From Candidatus Methanomethylicota archaeon (lineage in GTDB: Archaea; Thermoproteota; Methanomethylicia; Methanomethylicales; Methanomethylicaceae): 64,000 nucleotides of DNA. The notes beneath the pieces were generated by a model that did not search any database, was not told where the DNA came from, and saw only the letters and a list, made by a program, of their open reading frames with translations. The stretch covers positions 416,750-480,749 of the forward strand of contig JARXPF010000001.1 in the NCBI GenBank assembly GCA_029887765.1, written 5' to 3'. This document shows positions 61,712 through 64,000 of this stretch, piece by piece; the stretch's first letter is position 1; each line of letters opens with the position of its first letter. A program made the position numbers and the translations under genes.

Positions 61712-62280
61712 GATCCACCTCCTGAAGATAATAATCCTCTAACGATTTTTATTGGAATAAACGTCAAAGATTCGCCTGTATCGGCATCATAAACAAGTAA
61801 TCCGCCATCATAGATTACTTTTTCATTCATGAGGTAATCTGGAATAATGAAATACCAATCTATACTAAGATTTGGTATTCTACCTCCTGGAGGTATTGGC
61901 TCTAAAAATATGTGCTTACTAGCATCGTATGGCCAATTTGCCTTTACTTCCCACTCTATAGGAATATTAGCATTTATGAGTTTTAAACCAATTTTAAGTG
62001 GTTTTCTTCCAACATTATAAATCCAATGAGTAGATATAGCTTCTACATTTGGCTGGATTAATTTTTTAAGTATTCCTCTTTCATCCAAATCTATTATTAA
62101 AGGAGCCATTCTTATTGGTGGACCGGCGCCATAAATAGTAATAGGTTTTGTAATATTACCAGCAGGAATTGCTATCCAAAAATGAACTATCTCTGAGTCC
62201 CTAACTTCAGCGGCATATACACTAGCATATAGCGTAAAAAGCATCGCTATTACAAATCCTGTTAAATATTTGATCTTCAT
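61699..62280 (-). CDS. Secreted protein with GGGSCCG tail
   Basis: A 193-aa exported protein. The signal peptide MKIKYLTGFVIAMLFTLYAS ends near SVYAAE. The mature part is beta-rich, Pro/Ile-rich (IVHFWIAIPAGNITKPITIY, STHWIYNVGRKPLKIGLKL, HIFLEPIPPGGRIPNLSIDW) and ends SSGGGSCCG, a Cys pair that could bind metal or anchor. It overlaps the polyferredoxin gene by 13 bases and is probably its outer-side partner, for example a metal or electron acceptor. Family unknown to me. Confidence 0.65.
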   Translation of the reverse strand: MKIKYLTGFVIAMLFTLYASVYAAEVRDSEIVHFWIAIPAGNITKPITIYGAGPPIRMAPLIIDLDERGILKKLIQPNVEAISTHWIYNVGRKPLKIGLKLINANIPIEWEVKANWPYDASKHIFLEPIPPGGRIPNLSIDWYFIIPDYLMNEKVIYDGGLLVYDADTGESLTFIPIKIVRGLLSSGGGSCCG

Positions 62281-62970
62281 GAATATTAATTTTCATGATT
62301 TTTCTTAAAAGAACTATGGAATTGCCTTCCTGCTAATTACTTTAGAAGGAGTTTAGATCTAAAAAATTCCATTAATTCAATTGATAAATTAGACGAACAA
62401 TTCTAATTAGATTTTCTCCTAATTTACAGGATTACGAAATCATGATTATTTAATAATACTAAAAGTCACTGGTTTAGTTTTTGATGTCATCAACTGATAT
62501 CACTTATAGTAATGTTTAAAATATTTTCTTGGACTCTTTCTAAAATGTTGTATTAGCCCTATATATGTGCGATTACCAACCGATAATCTCTGTAATTATT
62601 TGGCAGTACGTATTCTGTTTAACTCATTATTCGATTTTTATTATATTTTAATATATATCTGATCTTTGGAAAAACCATTTTACTGATCATCTTCCAACTC
62701 TTGAGAATAGCCGATCTGAATTTCTCCATTTTTGAATTTCTAAATATGGTCTGCCAATCTTCTTTAGTTAAATAAAAAGATCATCGTAATCTCAAGACAA
62801 CAAGCAATATTCTTTAAAACAATTATAACTCATAAGAACAACTATTTTCTCAAGACGCGAAGATCAATTGCCATAAACATAAAATAGCCTTCGAGATATT
62901 AGGACAAATCAATTTAAATGTAATTTTTCAAGAGTACTATAAAAAAATATTAATAGATGAGAAAAAAAAA
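62281..62970. other. 690-base gap, mostly without genes
   Basis: No full gene is visible on either strand. The composition is AT-rich with scattered poly-A/T. One stretch (62619-62771, minus) looks like a gene fragment and is listed separately. No tRNA, repeat array or C/D box set was found. The TATA-rich part near 62640-62665 could serve the divergent neighbours. Confidence 0.5.
62619..62771 (-). pseudogene. Possible gene fragment
   Basis: A frame of 51 codons without a start codon, reading LTKEDWQTIFRNSKMEKFRS.. then ..MISKMVFPKIRYILKYNKNRIMS. The mix of charged and aromatic residues is protein-like. It resembles the tail of an enzyme such as a glycosyltransferase, but I cannot name the family. 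Upstream the frame is closed by TAA at about 62772. Confidence 0.3.
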
Positions 62971-64000
62971 TTACTTCCTCTTTCTTATAACGAAAATGGC
63001 TGCAATTGCAGTCAAGATGAGGACAAAAGCTATGTAGGGCATATAGTCAACTGGTAGTCTTATGGTGAAATGACCATGATGCTGTTGCTTGATTGTCCGA
63101 AGTATCCTTAACCAACAGCAATACTGTATGAGAGTCCTCTTCCAATGTAGTCACATAGCTTATAGAGTTGGAAGTTATTAATGATTTGGAAGTTACATCC
63201 ACCCCATCTAGCATCAACATAACTGAGGATAGGTTTATTGCGATATTGTCATAGAATGAGGCGCTTATCGTCACATTTGTTATTTCAATTGAGGATCCAT
63301 CCAAGGGTTGAAGAGAGTGTATCACGGGCGGAACAACATCTATAATTATGAAACTTACTGATTTTGATGCTCTATTTCCAGACCTGTCCATAATCTCAAA
63401 GTAAATTGAATGGATACCTTCATGTAGGTCATAGGGCGGAACAAAGACTAAAGTAGTTGTATTAATACTCGCTAATGATGTTGCATCCACATTGTCAAAT
63501 AGCAGTCTTATTGTATTAACATCTACAGCAACATTATCAGAGTATTTAATAACTATAGTGGGCCTTTTGGTCGTAATGATTTCCCCATCTTCTGGATATA
63601 TGGAAAGAATTGTTGGAGGAATAGACTCTCTCAAAGTTGGAATGCCAGCTATGGCAAAGTATGAGAAACCTGGGGACAATGCTTCATAATAATAATACTC
63701 AGAATCTTGTCCAACCATTGAGGTGATTAAGGGGATCCAAGTCGTAGTAAGCCTATAGAGTTGTATCGATTCTGGGTCCAGATTTTGATTCACTATAACA
63801 GTAATCGGTAGTTTAAATCTAATTTTTGCTTGAAAAATTGAACCGGAAGGAGTATCGATCTCAATTTTTAGGAATGATAATGGGATAACATTAGAAGGAG
63901 GCGAATATGCCGTTGGATTTTGCGAATACTCTTCTACTGAAAATCTCACTGATGGTAGAGATATGTTTGATATTACTTCAATGTAATCTAGCGAAGATTT
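62971..64000 (-). pseudogene. C-terminal part of large Ig-like surface protein, frameshifted and cut by window edge
   Basis: The frame is open from base 64000, so the N-terminus lies outside the window. The visible part has Ig-like/cadherin-like repeats (PPTILSIYPEDGEIITTKRP, PPVIHSLQPLDGSSIEITNV, each followed by DNVAVDVNTIRLLFD- or DNIAINLSSVMLMLD-type strands). The frame stops at 63047. One extra base in the AAA at 63068-63070 hides the expected end: in the next frame WSFTIRLPVDYMPYIAFVLI continues into a membrane helix and RKRK, stopping at 62971. That is a typical archaeal C-terminal surface anchor. GC is higher than in the core. Confidence 0.72.

Noticed and set aside
1-64000. CRISPR arrays or complete insertion sequences
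   Set aside because: No regularly spaced repeats and no transposase with terminal inverted repeats were found on reading both strands.

Overview
The window is archaeal. It carries the NurA-HerA-Mre11-Rad50 end-resection operon, topoisomerase VI, aIF1A, Rio1, a Krr1/Pno1-like KH protein, a C/D box guide RNA, a tRNA with introns and a type III RuBisCO. Protein-level similarity and the Rio1-KH-Top6B-Top6A order suggest a TACK/Thermoproteota-type archaeon, probably a thermophilic anaerobe, but no rRNA is present to fix this. Two genes resemble methanogenesis marker families 4 and 11 and sit in an operon with homocitrate-synthase and homoaconitase-like genes (coenzyme B chemistry), so a methanogen or alkane-oxidising relative, or a lineage descended from one, is likely. 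Most of the window (about 9.7-62.3 kb) is very AT-rich with almost exclusive AGA/AGG arginine codons. The first 9.6 kb and the last kilobase are visibly richer in GC and use CGN codons.

Layout. 1-6.6 kb: nurA (5' end outside the window), herA, mre11, rad50, overlapping and on +. 6.6-9.68 kb: a decayed island beside tRNA-Arg(TCG), holding a frameshifted BrxL-like AAA+ gene, a DUF3883-type gene with nonsense codons and an integrase N-terminal scrap. 9.8-14.8 kb: a methyltransferase, aIF1A, Rio1, KH, Top6B, Top6A and tRNA-Asn. 14.9-17.4 kb: small unknowns, a Dph6-like PP-loop protein, an UlaG-like hydrolase and a methyltransferase. 17.4-27.9 kb: corrinoid salvage, with cblT-cblS on + facing a ten-gene overlapping operon on - (btuF-btuC-btuD, an AsnB-like and a Dph6-like PP-loop enzyme, cobD with a Cys-rich tail, cbiB, cbiS, cobS, cobY). 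28-30 kb: a thioredoxin-like protein, ThiW, a DUF2284 protein, a CAT tRNA and a DegT aminotransferase.

30.9-38.3 kb: a compact seven-gene operon on -: AksA-like, marker-4-like, AksD-like, AksE-like, a ThDP-dependent 2-oxoacid decarboxylase-like enzyme, marker-11-like and a GMC-type flavoprotein with a ferredoxin-like insert. I read it as a coenzyme B precursor pathway with candidate missing steps. 38.3-44.4 kb: a sugar nucleotidyltransferase, an RGP-like mutase, peptidases, Nudix and RAM proteins and small membrane proteins. 44.5-49.9 kb: a C/D box sRNA, an ArsR-permease pair with a 12-2-12 operator, an acetate transporter-like protein, and a photolyase/UvdE/DUF523-DUF1722 UV-repair group. 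50-58 kb: an intron-bearing tRNA-Leu(TAA), tRNA-Arg(TCT), an RNA m5C methyltransferase, RuBisCO, an AEP primase-like protein, DUF1152 and a second corrinoid/iron ABC transporter.

58-64 kb: a PPC/DUF296 protein, an AF1577-type radical SAM enzyme, a frameshifted protein with 27 GX3 tetrads and a Cys/His domain, an NapH-like polyferredoxin with a secreted partner, a 690-base gap, and the frameshifted C-terminal end of a large Ig-like surface protein that runs off the window. Frameshifts cluster in two zones (6.6-9.7 kb and 59.3-63.1 kb). The AT-rich, homopolymer-filled core reads cleanly, which favours real decay over random sequencing error.
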